Of a stretch of DNA of 64,000 bases, positions 47,370-56,167 are shown in pieces. The DNA lies in the NCBI GenBank assembly GCA_965227035.1, contig OZ245724.1:1240001-1304000 (forward strand). The letters run 5' to 3'. A model generated the notes under the pieces. It saw only the letters and a program-made list of their open reading frames with translations. It made no database searches and was not told where the DNA came from. Position 1 is the stretch's first letter. Every line of letters begins with the position of its first letter. This stretch comes from CBDDFQ01 sp965227035 (GTDB lineage: Bacteria > Pseudomonadota > Gammaproteobacteria > Burkholderiales > Burkholderiaceae_C). A program made the translations under genes and the position numbers.

Positions 47370-49241
47370 ATGGCGCTTCTCCAGATTTCAGAACCCGGGC
47401 AATCGCCCAATCCGCATCAACGTCGAATCGCCGTAGGCATCGATCTGGGCACGACGCATTCGTTGGTCGCGGCAGTGCGAAACGGCGTTGCCGAATGCCT
47501 TCCCGACGACGCCGGTCGCATGGTGCTTCCTTCGGTGGTTCGATACGTCGTGTCGCCGCTGGACGGCAAGGTGTCGCGACAGATTGGATTCGATGCTGCA
47601 GCGGCTCAGGGCGAAGACCCGCAGAACACGATCGTGTCGGTCAAACGCCTCATGGGCCGAGGCATCGCAGACATCGAGAGTCGCGATAAGCTGGCTTACG
47701 AACTGGTCGACAAAGAGGGCATGGTCGGCGTCAAAACCGCGGACGGTGAAAAATCTCCGGTGGAAATCAGCGCCGAGATTCTCGCCACGCTGCGGTATCG
47801 CGCGGAAGACACTTTCAACGACGACCTCTATGGCGCGGTCATTACTGTGCCGGCGTACTTCGACGATGCGCAGCGTCAAGCCACGAAAGACGCCGCGCAA
47901 CTCGCGGGAATCGACGTCCTGCGTCTGATCAACGAGCCGACCGCCGCTGCGATTGCGTATGGCCTGGACAACGCGTCCGAAGGCATCTATGCGGTCTACG
48001 ACCTGGGTGGTGGCACGTTCGATATCTCGATTCTTCGATTGACCAAAGGTGTCTTCGAAGTGCTCGCTACCGGTGGCGATTCGGCACTGGGCGGCGACGA
48101 CTACGACCGCGCACTCGCCGAATTCGCGATGCGGGAGTCTGGCGCAACGATAGTTTCGTCGGCCGACAAAGCGGCTGTGTCCATGGCTGCACGCAAAGCG
48201 AAAGAGGCGTTGACCGAAAGCGAGTCGGCACAATTTACAGCCACGGTTGACGGCAAGGCGATAGACCTACAGGTCACGCTGGCGCAATTCGAAGAGGCGA
48301 CATCGGCGCTGACCGCACGCACGATCGCTGCGGTCCGCAAGACGCTTCGCGACGCCAAGCTCGCACGTGAAGAGGTGAAGGGCGTTGTGATGGTCGGTGG
48401 ATCGACCCGCATGCCGCATATTCCGCGCGTCGTCGGGGAGTTTTTCGGCACCGAGCCCCTCGTCAACCTCAACCCTGATGAAGTCGTCGCGCTGGGCGCG
48501 GCCATTCAGGCCAACCAGCTTGCCGGTAACGACGGCGCCGGCGATTTGCTCCTGCTCGACGTGATCCCGCTGTCTCTCGGCATCGAAACCATGGGCGGTC
48601 TGGTCGAGCGCATCGTGCCGCGCAATCAGACGATCCCAACTGCGATGGCGCAGGATTTCACCACGTACAAAGACGGCCAGACCGCGCTTGCATTGCACGT
48701 GGTTCAAGGCGAACGCGACCTGGTTGCCGATTGCCGAAGCCTTGCGCGATTCGAGCTGCGCGGCATCCCGCCGATGGCTGCCGGGGCCGCACGAATTCGG
48801 GTTACTTTCACGGTCGATGCCGATGGCTTGCTGAGCGTGGCCGCGAAAGAGCAAGGCAGTGGCGTCGAGGCGAAGATCGACGTGAAGCCGTCCTACGGCC
48901 TATCCGATGGCGAAATCGCGCGCATGCTTCAGGAGAGCTTCTCGACCGCCGCCGAAGACATTCAGGCGCGCGCTTTGGCGGAAGCCCGAGTAGACGCAGA
49001 TCGAATGATCATGGCAACGCGTAGCGCGCTCGATATCGACGGCAATCTGCTCGAAGCCGATCAACGCACGAATATCGAATCGCTCATGTCCGCGTTGCAG
49101 GAAACTGCAAAGTCTGACGATGCCGCCAAGATAGAGTCGGCGACAAAGGCCCTCGCCGATGGAACCGAAGCTTTCGCGGCACAACGCATGAACAACGGCA
49201 TCCAGAAAGCGCTTGCCGGCAAAAACGTCAAGGCGCTTTGA
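47370..49241 (+). CDS. hscA: Fe-S assembly chaperone HscA (Hsp70 family)
   Basis: 623 aa. ATPase domain motifs: VGIDLGTTHSLVAAV, PAYFDDAQRQATKDAA, RLINEPTAAAIAYGLD, YDLGGGTFDISIL and VVMVGGSTRMPHIP. The substrate-binding domain (LLDVIPLSLGIETMGGLVERIVPRN) carries the region recognising LPPVK of IscU. Length matches HscA (about 616-622) rather than DnaK, and the neighbours confirm it. It starts 8 bases after hscB. Confidence 0.96.
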   Translation: MALLQISEPGQSPNPHQRRIAVGIDLGTTHSLVAAVRNGVAECLPDDAGRMVLPSVVRYVVSPLDGKVSRQIGFDAAAAQGEDPQNTIVSVKRLMGRGIADIESRDKLAYELVDKEGMVGVKTADGEKSPVEISAEILATLRYRAEDTFNDDLYGAVITVPAYFDDAQRQATKDAAQLAGIDVLRLINEPTAAAIAYGLDNASEGIYAVYDLGGGTFDISILRLTKGVFEVLATGGDSALGGDDYDRALAEFAMRESGATIVSSADKAAVSMAARKAKEALTESESAQFTATVDGKAIDLQVTLAQFEEATSALTARTIAAVRKTLRDAKLAREEVKGVVMVGGSTRMPHIPRVVGEFFGTEPLVNLNPDEVVALGAAIQANQLAGNDGAGDLLLLDVIPLSLGIETMGGLVERIVPRNQTIPTAMAQDFTTYKDGQTALALHVVQGERDLVADCRSLARFELRGIPPMAAGAARIRVTFTVDADGLLSVAAKEQGSGVEAKIDVKPSYGLSDGEIARMLQESFSTAAEDIQARALAEARVDADRMIMATRSALDIDGNLLEADQRTNIESLMSALQETAKSDDAAKIESATKALADGTEAFAAQRMNNGIQKALAGKNVKAL

Positions 49242-49255
49242 ATCCAGGAAATCCC

Positions 49256-49594
49256 ATGCCGATCATCAAAATACTTCCCCATCCCGAATACTGCCCCCAG
49301 GGCGCCGAAATCAGTGCGCCTGCCGGCACGTCGATCTGCGAAGCATTGCTCGATAACAAGATCAACATCGAGCACGCCTGTGACATGAGCCGGGCGTGCA
49401 CAACCTGCCATGTCGTGGTCAGAAAAGGCTTCGAATCGCTCGGAGAAATCGACGAAAGCGAAGAGGATCTGCTCGATCGCGCATGGGGTCTGGAGCCGCA
49501 ATCGCGCCTCAGTTGCCAGGCGATTCTTGCCCAGGAAGATGTGACCGTCGAAATTCCAAAATACTCGATCAATCACGCCAAAGAAATTCATTGA
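49256..49594 (+). CDS. fdx: [2Fe-2S] adrenodoxin-type ferredoxin of isc
   Basis: 112 aa. ATG at 49256 with CCAGGAAA upstream; a TTG six codons earlier is less likely. Cluster ligands are Cys in EHACDMSRACTTCHVVV (C-x5-C-x2-C) and the fourth in RLSCQAILA. It donates electrons for cluster assembly on IscU. Last isc gene: no iscX follows. Confidence 0.95.
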   Translation: MPIIKILPHPEYCPQGAEISAPAGTSICEALLDNKINIEHACDMSRACTTCHVVVRKGFESLGEIDESEEDLLDRAWGLEPQSRLSCQAILAQEDVTVEIPKYSINHAKEIH

Positions 49595-49635
49595 TCGGGG
49601 CGCCAACCTCTGGTGTTGATTGAGATAATTGCGCC

Positions 49636-50370
49636 ATGCGTCAAATCGTCCTGGACACCGAAACGACCGGCCTCTCTGCAGAGAACGGCGACAGAATCAT
49701 CGAAATCGGCTGCGTCGAACTCGTCGCACGCAAGCTCACCGGCAACAACAAGCATTTCTACCTGAACCCAGGCCGCGACAGCCACGAAGAGGCGCTCAAG
49801 GTTCACGGCATCAGCAACGAGTTCCTTCGCGACAAACCAAAATTCGAAGTCATTTCCGACGAGCTGATGGAATATCTGGCGGGGGCGGAAATCATCATCC
49901 ACAACGCCGCGTTCGACGTTGGATTCCTGAACAAAGAGCTTGAACTGATCGGGCAGCCCGGCTTCCGAAGCCGCGTCGGAAGCGTGACCGATACGCTGGT
50001 CATGGCCAAGGAAATGTTCCCTGGCAAACGCAACTCGCTGGACGCACTTTGCGATCGTCTGGGTGTCGACAATTCCGGCCGAACGCTCCATGGCGCGCTA
50101 CTCGATGCGGAACTGCTTGCAGACGTCTACATCAACCTCACGCGCGGCCAGGATGCACTGCTGATCGATGCATCGGATTCGACCTCGAGCAATGTGAGCG
50201 TGGTGGCCATCGACTACGCGACCTTCGTATTGCCGATCATTTCTGCGAGTGAGCAGGAGTCGGCGGCGCACGATGCAGTTCTCGCGCAACTCGACAAAGC
50301 CAGCGGCGGCAAAACGGTATGGCGAATTCTGGAAAGCGCCTCCGAAAACGCGTCTCCGGCCGTGGCATAA
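49636..50370 (+). CDS. dnaQ: DNA polymerase III epsilon subunit (3'-5' proofreading exonuclease)
   Basis: 244 aa. Exo I LDTETTGL, Exo II IIHNAAFDVGFLNKEL and Exo III HGALLDAELLADVYINL give the Asp-Glu-Asp-His-Asp set of the epsilon proofreader. The C-terminal 60 residues are the tail that binds the alpha subunit. It is 41 bases after fdx and could be read from the isc transcript, though a promoter in that gap is possible. Confidence 0.96.
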   Translation: MRQIVLDTETTGLSAENGDRIIEIGCVELVARKLTGNNKHFYLNPGRDSHEEALKVHGISNEFLRDKPKFEVISDELMEYLAGAEIIIHNAAFDVGFLNKELELIGQPGFRSRVGSVTDTLVMAKEMFPGKRNSLDALCDRLGVDNSGRTLHGALLDAELLADVYINLTRGQDALLIDASDSTSSNVSVVAIDYATFVLPIISASEQESAAHDAVLAQLDKASGGKTVWRILESASENASPAVA

Positions 50371-50417
50371 TTGCGGTCTTTCCGGAGTGCGCAAAACTCT
50401 TCGGAATGCCAAAAACA

Positions 50418-50492
50418 GGGCGGTTAGCTCAGGGGTAGAGCACAGCATTCACACTGCTGGGGTCGCAAGTTCGAAACTTGCACCGCCCACCA
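50418..50492 (+). tRNA. tRNA-Val (anticodon CAC)
   Basis: Cloverleaf by hand: acceptor GGGCGGT / ACCGCCC, D-arm GCTCAGGGGTAGAGC, anticodon stem CAGCA / TGCTG with loop TTCACAC (anticodon CAC at 50450-50452), T-arm with GTTCGAAAC, discriminator A and an encoded CCA. It lies 47 bases after dnaQ. Confidence 0.95.
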
Positions 50493-50542
50493 AATTCTTC
50501 GTGTCGAACGGCACAAATGCTTCGAGCAGAACTTGAGGCTCC

Positions 50543-51334
50543 TCAAACCTTCACAGCCTGCCTCGCCATATGCACCTGATGGAGCGTGATTTTCCGCACT
50601 TCCATCTGGCTGGTCTCGATATGCGCGCGAAGTAGAAGTGCGGCCTGGTCTCCGCGTTTACCCTGCACCGCACGAAGAATTTTCGAGTGTTCGTCGTAGG
50701 TCGCGTCTATGCGTAATTGCTTGGTGAAATCGAGCTGGCGGATGATTCGGATTCGCTCGGTCACATCTCGGTGAACCCGCGCCATTTCGGCGTTGCCTGC
50801 AGCGGCGACCAACGAGCAATGAAACTCTTCGTCCCATTTCGCGACTTGCTGCGTGTCGGTGCTCCGCTCTGCAACGGGCACCATCCAGATCGCGGTCAAC
50901 TCGTCGAGCAACTCCGTGTTCATCTTGATCGCGCCGCTCATCGCCTGATCGCACAGGCGGTGTACGGCGGTGGTTTCCAGCACCATGCGCAAATCGTAGA
51001 GCTGCTCGAAACGATCGAAATCGAAGGGCAGTACGCGCCAGCCACTTCGGAACATCACCTCGACGAAGCCTTCCTGCTGCAGCCGGAACAACGCTTGCCG
51101 CACAGGGGTGCGGGACACGCCGAGTCGATCGCTGATCTCGGTTTCGGTGAACCGGTCGCCGGGCACCAGAAGAAACTGTGAAATATCCCGCTTGAGCTGC
51201 TCGTACACCTCGTCGGCGCGCGAACGAAATGCGGCCTCGTCTGGAGCGTTGGGCGAGACTTTGGCAGAGCGTGGGACTGGGGATTGCACGGGAAGAATGT
51301 TAACTGCTGCTAGCGGAAGACAGGTAACTGACAT
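50543..51334 (-). CDS. GntR family regulator (FadR subfamily, FCD domain)
   Basis: About 263 aa from the ATG at 51334, which overlaps the end of atzH by 35 bases; the open frame continues further upstream but has no family likeness there. The winged helix (VYEQLKRDISQFLLVPGDRF, ETEISDRLGVSRTPVRQALFRLQQEGFVEV) is followed by an all-helical FCD ligand domain with DLRMVLETTAVHRL, DEEFHCSLVAAAGN and DEHSKILRAVQ, whose Asp and His residues typically bind a metal and an organic acid. It probably controls the adjacent amide operon; it is its last gene. Confidence 0.9.
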   Translation of the reverse strand: MSVTCLPLAAVNILPVQSPVPRSAKVSPNAPDEAAFRSRADEVYEQLKRDISQFLLVPGDRFTETEISDRLGVSRTPVRQALFRLQQEGFVEVMFRSGWRVLPFDFDRFEQLYDLRMVLETTAVHRLCDQAMSGAIKMNTELLDELTAIWMVPVAERSTDTQQVAKWDEEFHCSLVAAAGNAEMARVHRDVTERIRIIRQLDFTKQLRIDATYDEHSKILRAVQGKRGDQAALLLRAHIETSQMEVRKITLHQVHMARQAVKV

Positions 51335-51719
51335 GCGCAGCGACGACCCGCCAGCCGGCCGGCGTACGCATCCAGGTTTGACTTTGACGCCCGGTGCGCC
51401 CCGGGTTGGTTGCCGTGGGCACATCGGACTCGCGTTGAAACTCGCAGTCGGCAGTCGCATAACCCCGACCGAATGTGGTGATCGAGACTTTTGTGAGCTT
51501 TCTTGCAAGGCCCGCGGACGGCCGAGACGCCCTGAACGCCATGATCTCGTCGTAGCCATAAAGATTCTCGGTGGCGCCGTATCTGAGGGTGTGGGGGCTG
51601 TTCCAGAACAACTCGTCGAGGACCGCTACGTCGTTGTTGACCAAGGCGACCTCGTAACGCTCGAACGCGGCAGTCACTTCAGCCAGGACTTCGGGAATGT
51701 TGATTTCTAGATCTGTCAT
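51300..51719 (-). CDS. AtzH/HpxZ-like NTF2-fold protein (DUF3225)
   Basis: 139 aa. The frame is open farther upstream but the protein begins MTDLEINIPEVLAEVTAAFERYEVALVNND at 51719, 8 bases after the amidase stop. Motifs: LDELFWNSPHTLRYGATENLYGYDEI and GRQSQTWMRTPAGWRVVAAHVSYL. In Pseudomonas sp. ADP the equivalent AtzH has been described as a 1,3-dicarboxyurea decarboxylase, and in Klebsiella HpxZ belongs to oxalurate catabolism. Which applies here is open. Confidence 0.85.
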   Translation of the reverse strand: MTDLEINIPEVLAEVTAAFERYEVALVNNDVAVLDELFWNSPHTLRYGATENLYGYDEIMAFRASRPSAGLARKLTKVSITTFGRGYATADCEFQRESDVPTATNPGRTGRQSQTWMRTPAGWRVVAAHVSYLSSASSS

Positions 51720-51727
51720 ATGGCGGT

Positions 51728-53140
51728 TCAATCGATCGATGCCATGACTGATTTCACGGCGCCGGCATTCTCGAGATGGTGCGATACGCGGAGAACCATG
51801 TCCTCGCGCCATGGCGCGCCAATAATTTGCACACCGATCGGCATCGGGTATTTCGTGCTGAAAACAGGTACCGAGCACACCGGCAGGCCAATGCAGGAAA
51901 ACGGTTGAGTCAGCAGGCCCATGTTCGGTCGAACCGGCAATGTCTTGCCGTCGATCTCGAAACTCTCCTGGCCGATGGTGGTCGCGGAGCAGGGCGTCGA
52001 TGGCGCGATCAGGATGTCGTAGCGTTGCATTAGCTCCGCTACTTTGGACGCGTAGACCTGCCGAACTCGTTGAGCTCGGGCAACCCACGCCGCCGGCAGC
52101 AAAGCGCCAGCCAAAAAGCGATCGCGGGAGAGCGGCTCGAAATCGTTCGCGCGCACTCGCAGATCGTGAAGATGAAGCGCGGCTCCTTCGGAATTCGAAA
52201 TCAGAAAGGCTGCGGCACGTCCTGCCTCGACCATCGGAAGTTCGACGTCGAAATCGATTCCGGCAACGTCCAGCGAAGAAAGTGCTTGCGCGACTGCCTG
52301 GACTGCCTCACGCGCCTGCGTCGTGGCATTACGCGAAAAGTAGCCACCCAGAACGCCTATCCGCAATCCGCGAACACCCGAATCGAGCGACGCGACCGTG
52401 GGTTCGACTTCACGTTGGGCACAACCGATGTCGAAGGCGGAAGTGCGATCTTCGGGACCCTGCATCACGTCGTAAATCATCGCGAGATCGCGGGTGCTTC
52501 TTGCGAAAGGACCGAGATGGTCGAGGCTCGATACGAACGGATAGGTGCCGGTGCGCGGCAGTCTGCCGAAGGTCGGTTTGAGTCCGAACACGCCGCACAA
52601 CGATGAAGGCACCCGAATGGAGCCGTTCGTGTCCGATCCCAGCGTGAATGTCACCTGCGACGCGGCCACTGCGGCTGCCGACCCGCCCGAAGAACCTCCG
52701 GCAATGCGAGTCAGGTCGTGCGGGTTTCGTGTCGGCCCTTGGTGGGTGTTTTCGGTCGTGAAGCCGTAGGCGTACTCGTCCATGTTGAGTGCACCCACGA
52801 GCACCGCGCCAGCCGCTTCGAGTCGCCGAACCAGCAATGCGTCTTCGGAGGCGGGCGAGGCTTGGCGTTCGATCTTCGAGCCGGCCAATGTGGCCACGCC
52901 TTTCACGTCGAACAGATTCTTGACTGCGAACGGCACGCCGAGAAGGGGATACCTCTTGCGCTCCGCCACGTCGATTGAATCGATCTGCGCCGCTTTCGCC
53001 AATGCTCTGGTTTCGAACACTTCGGTGAACGCATTGACACGACCATCGGTCAGCTTGATTCGATCCAGCGAGCTCGACACAATCGCCTTCGCAGACGTGT
53101 TGCGTTCGCAAATATTCAGGACAAGGTCGGATGCGTTCAA
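51728..53140 (-). CDS. AtzE/HpxY-type amidase (amidase signature family)
   Basis: 470 aa. The catalytic Lys is in GVPFAVKNLFDVKG, the cis-Ser in AGGSSGGSAAAVAAS, and the nucleophile Ser in LGSDTNGSIRVPSSLCG, the variant with Asn typical of AtzE. In the AtzEG complex this subunit deaminates 1-carboxybiuret. The start is TTG at 53140, one base after the atzG stop: no ATG or GTG occurs in frame between the last stop and this codon. AGGCGA upstream may serve as ribosome-binding site and coupling to atzG is likely. Confidence 0.9.
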   Translation of the reverse strand: MNASDLVLNICERNTSAKAIVSSSLDRIKLTDGRVNAFTEVFETRALAKAAQIDSIDVAERKRYPLLGVPFAVKNLFDVKGVATLAGSKIERQASPASEDALLVRRLEAAGAVLVGALNMDEYAYGFTTENTHQGPTRNPHDLTRIAGGSSGGSAAAVAASQVTFTLGSDTNGSIRVPSSLCGVFGLKPTFGRLPRTGTYPFVSSLDHLGPFARSTRDLAMIYDVMQGPEDRTSAFDIGCAQREVEPTVASLDSGVRGLRIGVLGGYFSRNATTQAREAVQAVAQALSSLDVAGIDFDVELPMVEAGRAAAFLISNSEGAALHLHDLRVRANDFEPLSRDRFLAGALLPAAWVARAQRVRQVYASKVAELMQRYDILIAPSTPCSATTIGQESFEIDGKTLPVRPNMGLLTQPFSCIGLPVCSVPVFSTKYPMPIGVQIIGAPWREDMVLRVSHHLENAGAVKSVMASID

Positions 53141-53141
53141 T

Positions 53142-53393
53142 TCATTCGCCTGTTGTTTTAACGACCGGAGTTAATAGGGGAGCTAATAGGGGAGCTAATA
53201 GGGGAGCTAATAGGGGAGCGAACACGACCGCAGATTCATCATGCGGTGTGAGATCGACTGCATCGATCGCCTGAGCAAACTTTTCTGCGATTCCGAAGTA
53301 CATCGCCACCCCCGCCTGGTGCGAGGGGTCGATGGCGAGGCCTACCGCTTTGGAAGCGGCGTCGATGTACGCGTTGATTTCGTCGTCGGTCAT
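53142..53393 (-). CDS. AtzG-like small subunit (DUF4089) with PLLA repeat tail
   Basis: 83 aa. The N-terminal 60 residues (MTDDEINAYIDAASKAVGLAID, then GVAMYFGIAEKFAQAID) are the helical GatC-like domain that AtzE needs for solubility. Residues 58-76 are a repeated APLL-type tail encoded by four 12-bp units, which makes the protein longer than the 68-aa AtzG of Pseudomonas sp. ADP. The stop is one base before the amidase TTG. Confidence 0.88.
   Translation of the reverse strand: MTDDEINAYIDAASKAVGLAIDPSHQAGVAMYFGIAEKFAQAIDAVDLTPHDESAVVFAPLLAPLLAPLLAPLLTPVVKTTGE
53171..53218. repeat. Minisatellite: four 12-bp tandem units in the atzG 3' end
   Basis: Unit CTAATAGGGGAG (first copy starts with T), four exact 12-base copies. 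Read in the atzG frame each codes APLL. Twelve is a multiple of three, so copy-number changes keep the frame and lengthen or shorten the tail by four residues. Confidence 0.95.
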
Positions 53394-53429
53394 GGCAGCA
53401 ATCCTAGCTCGAATGCTTTATCGACTCTT

Positions 53430-54248
53430 CTAGCGCCTGACTTCCCTCTGGAAAATCTCCAGACTCAGCTTTTTCATGCTCACAAAACTGGGTTGCGAAA
53501 GAGTTTCCAGCGTGCGTGGACGCGGGTCGCAGTAGTTGAGAACCTCGGCCACTTTGGTCGGGCGCTTGGTCAGCAGCAGGATCTGATCGGCCAGATAAAC
53601 CGCTTCTTCAAGGTCGTGAGACACCAGCAGCATGGTGGTTCCGGTTTTCATGGACACTTCCTGCAGCTTCTCGCGAATGAACAGCGTCATCTCGAAGTCG
53701 AGCGCAGAGAAAGGCTCGTCCAGAAACAGCACTTCGGGATTCGGCGCGAGCGCCCGCATGATCGATGCTGTCTGCTGTTGCCCGCCGGAGAGCTCGTACG
53801 GATAGCGTTTCAAGTCGAATTTGACGTCGAACGAGGCCACCAGTTCGGCCATGCGCCGGTCGACTTCAGCTTTCGACTTGCCTTCCAGCTTGAGCGGATA
53901 CGCGATGTTGTCGATGGTGCGCATCCACGGGTACATGGCCTCGCGATAGTTCTGGAACACGTAGCCGATCTTGGTTTCCTTGAGGGTTTTGCCGTCGAAA
54001 AGTATTTCGCCGGAGTCGATCGGAATCAGGCCGGCAATCATGTTGATCAGGGTCGATTTACCGCATCCGTTGGGGCCGAACACCGAAACGATCTGATTCT
54101 TCGGGATGTCCAGATCGAAGTTCTCGTAGAGCGGCCAACCGGCGAAGTATTTCGTGAGTCCGCGAATCGTGATGTGGGTGCCGCTCGGCCCCGGCTGGAA
54201 CGGTGCGACCGGCACATCGGCAAATACGGGTGCGTTGACATGGCTCAT
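53430..54248 (-). CDS. ABC transporter ATPase (NitT/TauT family)
   Basis: 272 aa. Walker A VFGPNGCGKSTLINMIAG, Q-loop YVFQNYREAMYPWM, signature YELSGGQQQTASIMRAL, Walker B VLFLDEPFSALD, and the H-loop LLVSHDLEEAV. The sequence is closest to SsuB/TauB-like importers of sulfonates, nitrate, pyrimidines and amides. A 36-base gap separates its stop from atzG downstream, and its start is 3 bases after the permease stop. Confidence 0.93.
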   Translation of the reverse strand: MSHVNAPVFADVPVAPFQPGPSGTHITIRGLTKYFAGWPLYENFDLDIPKNQIVSVFGPNGCGKSTLINMIAGLIPIDSGEILFDGKTLKETKIGYVFQNYREAMYPWMRTIDNIAYPLKLEGKSKAEVDRRMAELVASFDVKFDLKRYPYELSGGQQQTASIMRALAPNPEVLFLDEPFSALDFEMTLFIREKLQEVSMKTGTTMLLVSHDLEEAVYLADQILLLTKRPTKVAEVLNYCDPRPRTLETLSQPSFVSMKKLSLEIFQREVRR

Positions 54249-54251
54249 GAT

Positions 54252-55028
54252 TTATCTTCCGCTCCAGTGGACGATGCGCCGCTCGGCGATCAGAAAAAGA
54301 ATGTTGAGCAGGTAGCCCATTGCACCGGCAGCAAGAATCGCGGCGTACATGCTTCGCACGTTCAGCACTTGTTGCGCATCGATGATCCGGTGGCCGAGGC
54401 CGTTGTCCGAGCCGATGAACATCTCGGCCACGATCACGATCACCAGCGCCATCGACACGGCAGATCGCAAGCCGACGAACGACGGCTGCAGGCTTTCCCA
54501 GATAAGCACGTCCTTGAATATCTGCCAGCGCGAGGCGCCCATGACGCGAGCTGCCATCACGCGCTGTTTGCGCGCGTTGATCACGCCATAGGCGCTGTTG
54601 AAAATCACGATAAGCAGGGCACCGAACGCAGCAATCGCGATCTTGTTGATGTCGGACACGCCGAAGATCAGCAGGAACAGCGGGATCAGTGCGGAGGAGG
54701 GCGTCGAGCGGAAGAAGTCGATCAGAAATTCGACGCTCCGATACGCTTTTTCGTTACTGCCGAGAAGCACGCCGAGCGGCACACCGACTACTGCCGCGAT
54801 CAGAAACGCCTGCAGAGTTCTCCAGACGGTGACCAGAAAGTCAGTGAGTAGCGGGCCGCCCCACAAACCGCTCACGAGCGCGACTATGGTCGCGCCCGGA
54901 GGTGGCAGAAGGATTGCCTTGATGAGTCCGGCGCGCACCACCAGATCCCAGATGATGAACAGTGCGATCGGGCCCAGAAAGGGCAGCAATCGCGACCAGG
55001 AAATTTTCGGTGTACGCGTTGAACTCAT
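54252..55028 (-). CDS. ABC transporter permease (NitT/TauT family)
   Basis: 258 aa with about six hydrophobic helices and the permease EAA loop in AARVMGASRWQIFKDVLIWESLQPSFVGL. ATG at 55028 with AAGGG about 7 bases upstream; a TTG three codons before is less likely. Starts 5 bases after the binding-protein stop. Forms the channel of the importer. Confidence 0.92.
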   Translation of the reverse strand: MSSTRTPKISWSRLLPFLGPIALFIIWDLVVRAGLIKAILLPPPGATIVALVSGLWGGPLLTDFLVTVWRTLQAFLIAAVVGVPLGVLLGSNEKAYRSVEFLIDFFRSTPSSALIPLFLLIFGVSDINKIAIAAFGALLIVIFNSAYGVINARKQRVMAARVMGASRWQIFKDVLIWESLQPSFVGLRSAVSMALVIVIVAEMFIGSDNGLGHRIIDAQQVLNVRSMYAAILAAGAMGYLLNILFLIAERRIVHWSGR

Positions 55029-55033
55029 GATGC

Positions 55034-56074
55034 TCAACCCTTGTAGATAAGACCGTCGACGACCAGCTTCTTGTCGAAGATGCCTTTTTCCGTGAACAGG
55101 TCGTAGAACTTCTGGAAGTACGCGATATCGGCCGGCTTGAACTCGTTGTAGTACATGTAGTCGGACATCGGCACTTCCGACGTGAGCGGCCCTTCGATGG
55201 CGGTGTAGCCCTTGAGGAAGGGTCGCGCTTCATCGGGTTTGGTTTTGACCAGGTCCACGCCCTTCTTGTAGGCGGCAATGAATCGCTTGGCCACTTCGGG
55301 ATTCTTGCGGATGAACTCCGTGGTCAGGCTGGCGGCGCCGCCATGCCACGGAGCCATCGGATCGCCGAGGATGTACTTGGCCACCACGCCCACTTCCAGC
55401 GTGCGTGTGGTTCCGTTCAGTCGGCCTACCGTGCCCGTAGGCTCAAGCGTGTAGATCGCATCGACCTGACCTGCGGCGAGCGACGCGACGTGCTGGCCGA
55501 TGGGTAATTCGGTGACTGCGACAACGCCAGCGCCCGCTTTTTCGAGCATCACTTTGGCAAGGGTCACGTTCTGGATTCCAGGACCCGATGCAACCCTTTT
55601 GCCCTTCAGTTCGGCCAGCGATTTGATCGGGCTGTCTTTCGCGACGATGAATTCGTCGAGCACGTATTTAGCGTTGGTCGGGTTGGTGCAAAAAATCTTG
55701 AACAAGCCCGGCTGCGCGATTTCACCGATGGCGAGCACTGCAGATGCGGTCCCGTTCGCGCTACCTTCTGCGCGCCCGGAGAGCATCGCCTCCATGACCT
55801 GCTGCGCACTTGCGAATTTGAGCGGCTCGACGTCCAGCCCTGCTTCCTTGAAGTAGCCCTTTTCGATGGCCGCGAAGAAAGGCAGGCCCGACGCCACCGG
55901 CCAGAAGCCGAGCCGAATCTTGGGGCTTGTCTGAGCGCGAAGTATGGCGGGCGCGGCCATGACACCAAGCGCAGCCGCGCCTGTTTTCAACACCGAGCGA
56001 CGCGTCGCGTCGGTAGTGGCAGATACCGAAGCGAGCGTTGTTGCCTTGTTAGGCGATTGCGGTTTGGAACTCAT
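55034..56074 (-). CDS. ABC transporter substrate-binding protein (NMT1/TauA-like)
   Basis: 346 aa. The N-terminus has a twin-arginine signal (TRRSVLKTGAAALGVMAAPA, cleavage near RAQTSP), so it folds in the cytosol before export. The mature part starts IRLGFWPVASGLPFFAAIEKGYFKEAG and contains LAELKGKRVASGPG and GQVDAIYTLEP. The ligand is unknown; the linked amidases suggest a ureide or a similar small N-rich compound. AGGAGA precedes the ATG. Confidence 0.9.
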   Translation of the reverse strand: MSSKPQSPNKATTLASVSATTDATRRSVLKTGAAALGVMAAPAILRAQTSPKIRLGFWPVASGLPFFAAIEKGYFKEAGLDVEPLKFASAQQVMEAMLSGRAEGSANGTASAVLAIGEIAQPGLFKIFCTNPTNAKYVLDEFIVAKDSPIKSLAELKGKRVASGPGIQNVTLAKVMLEKAGAGVVAVTELPIGQHVASLAAGQVDAIYTLEPTGTVGRLNGTTRTLEVGVVAKYILGDPMAPWHGGAASLTTEFIRKNPEVAKRFIAAYKKGVDLVKTKPDEARPFLKGYTAIEGPLTSEVPMSDYMYYNEFKPADIAYFQKFYDLFTEKGIFDKKLVVDGLIYKG

Positions 56075-56167
56075 GACATTCTCCTGAAACGATGAAAAGT
56101 TCGAACGAAAGAAACGAAAAAAAGGACTCGACTGAAACTGGATAAGCAGGTGATCGAGACGCGCCGA

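Noticed and set aside
53241..54851. 536-codon open frame antisense to the ABC ATPase and permease
   Set aside because: His/Arg/Gln-rich shadow of well-supported genes on the other strand; no recognisable motif.
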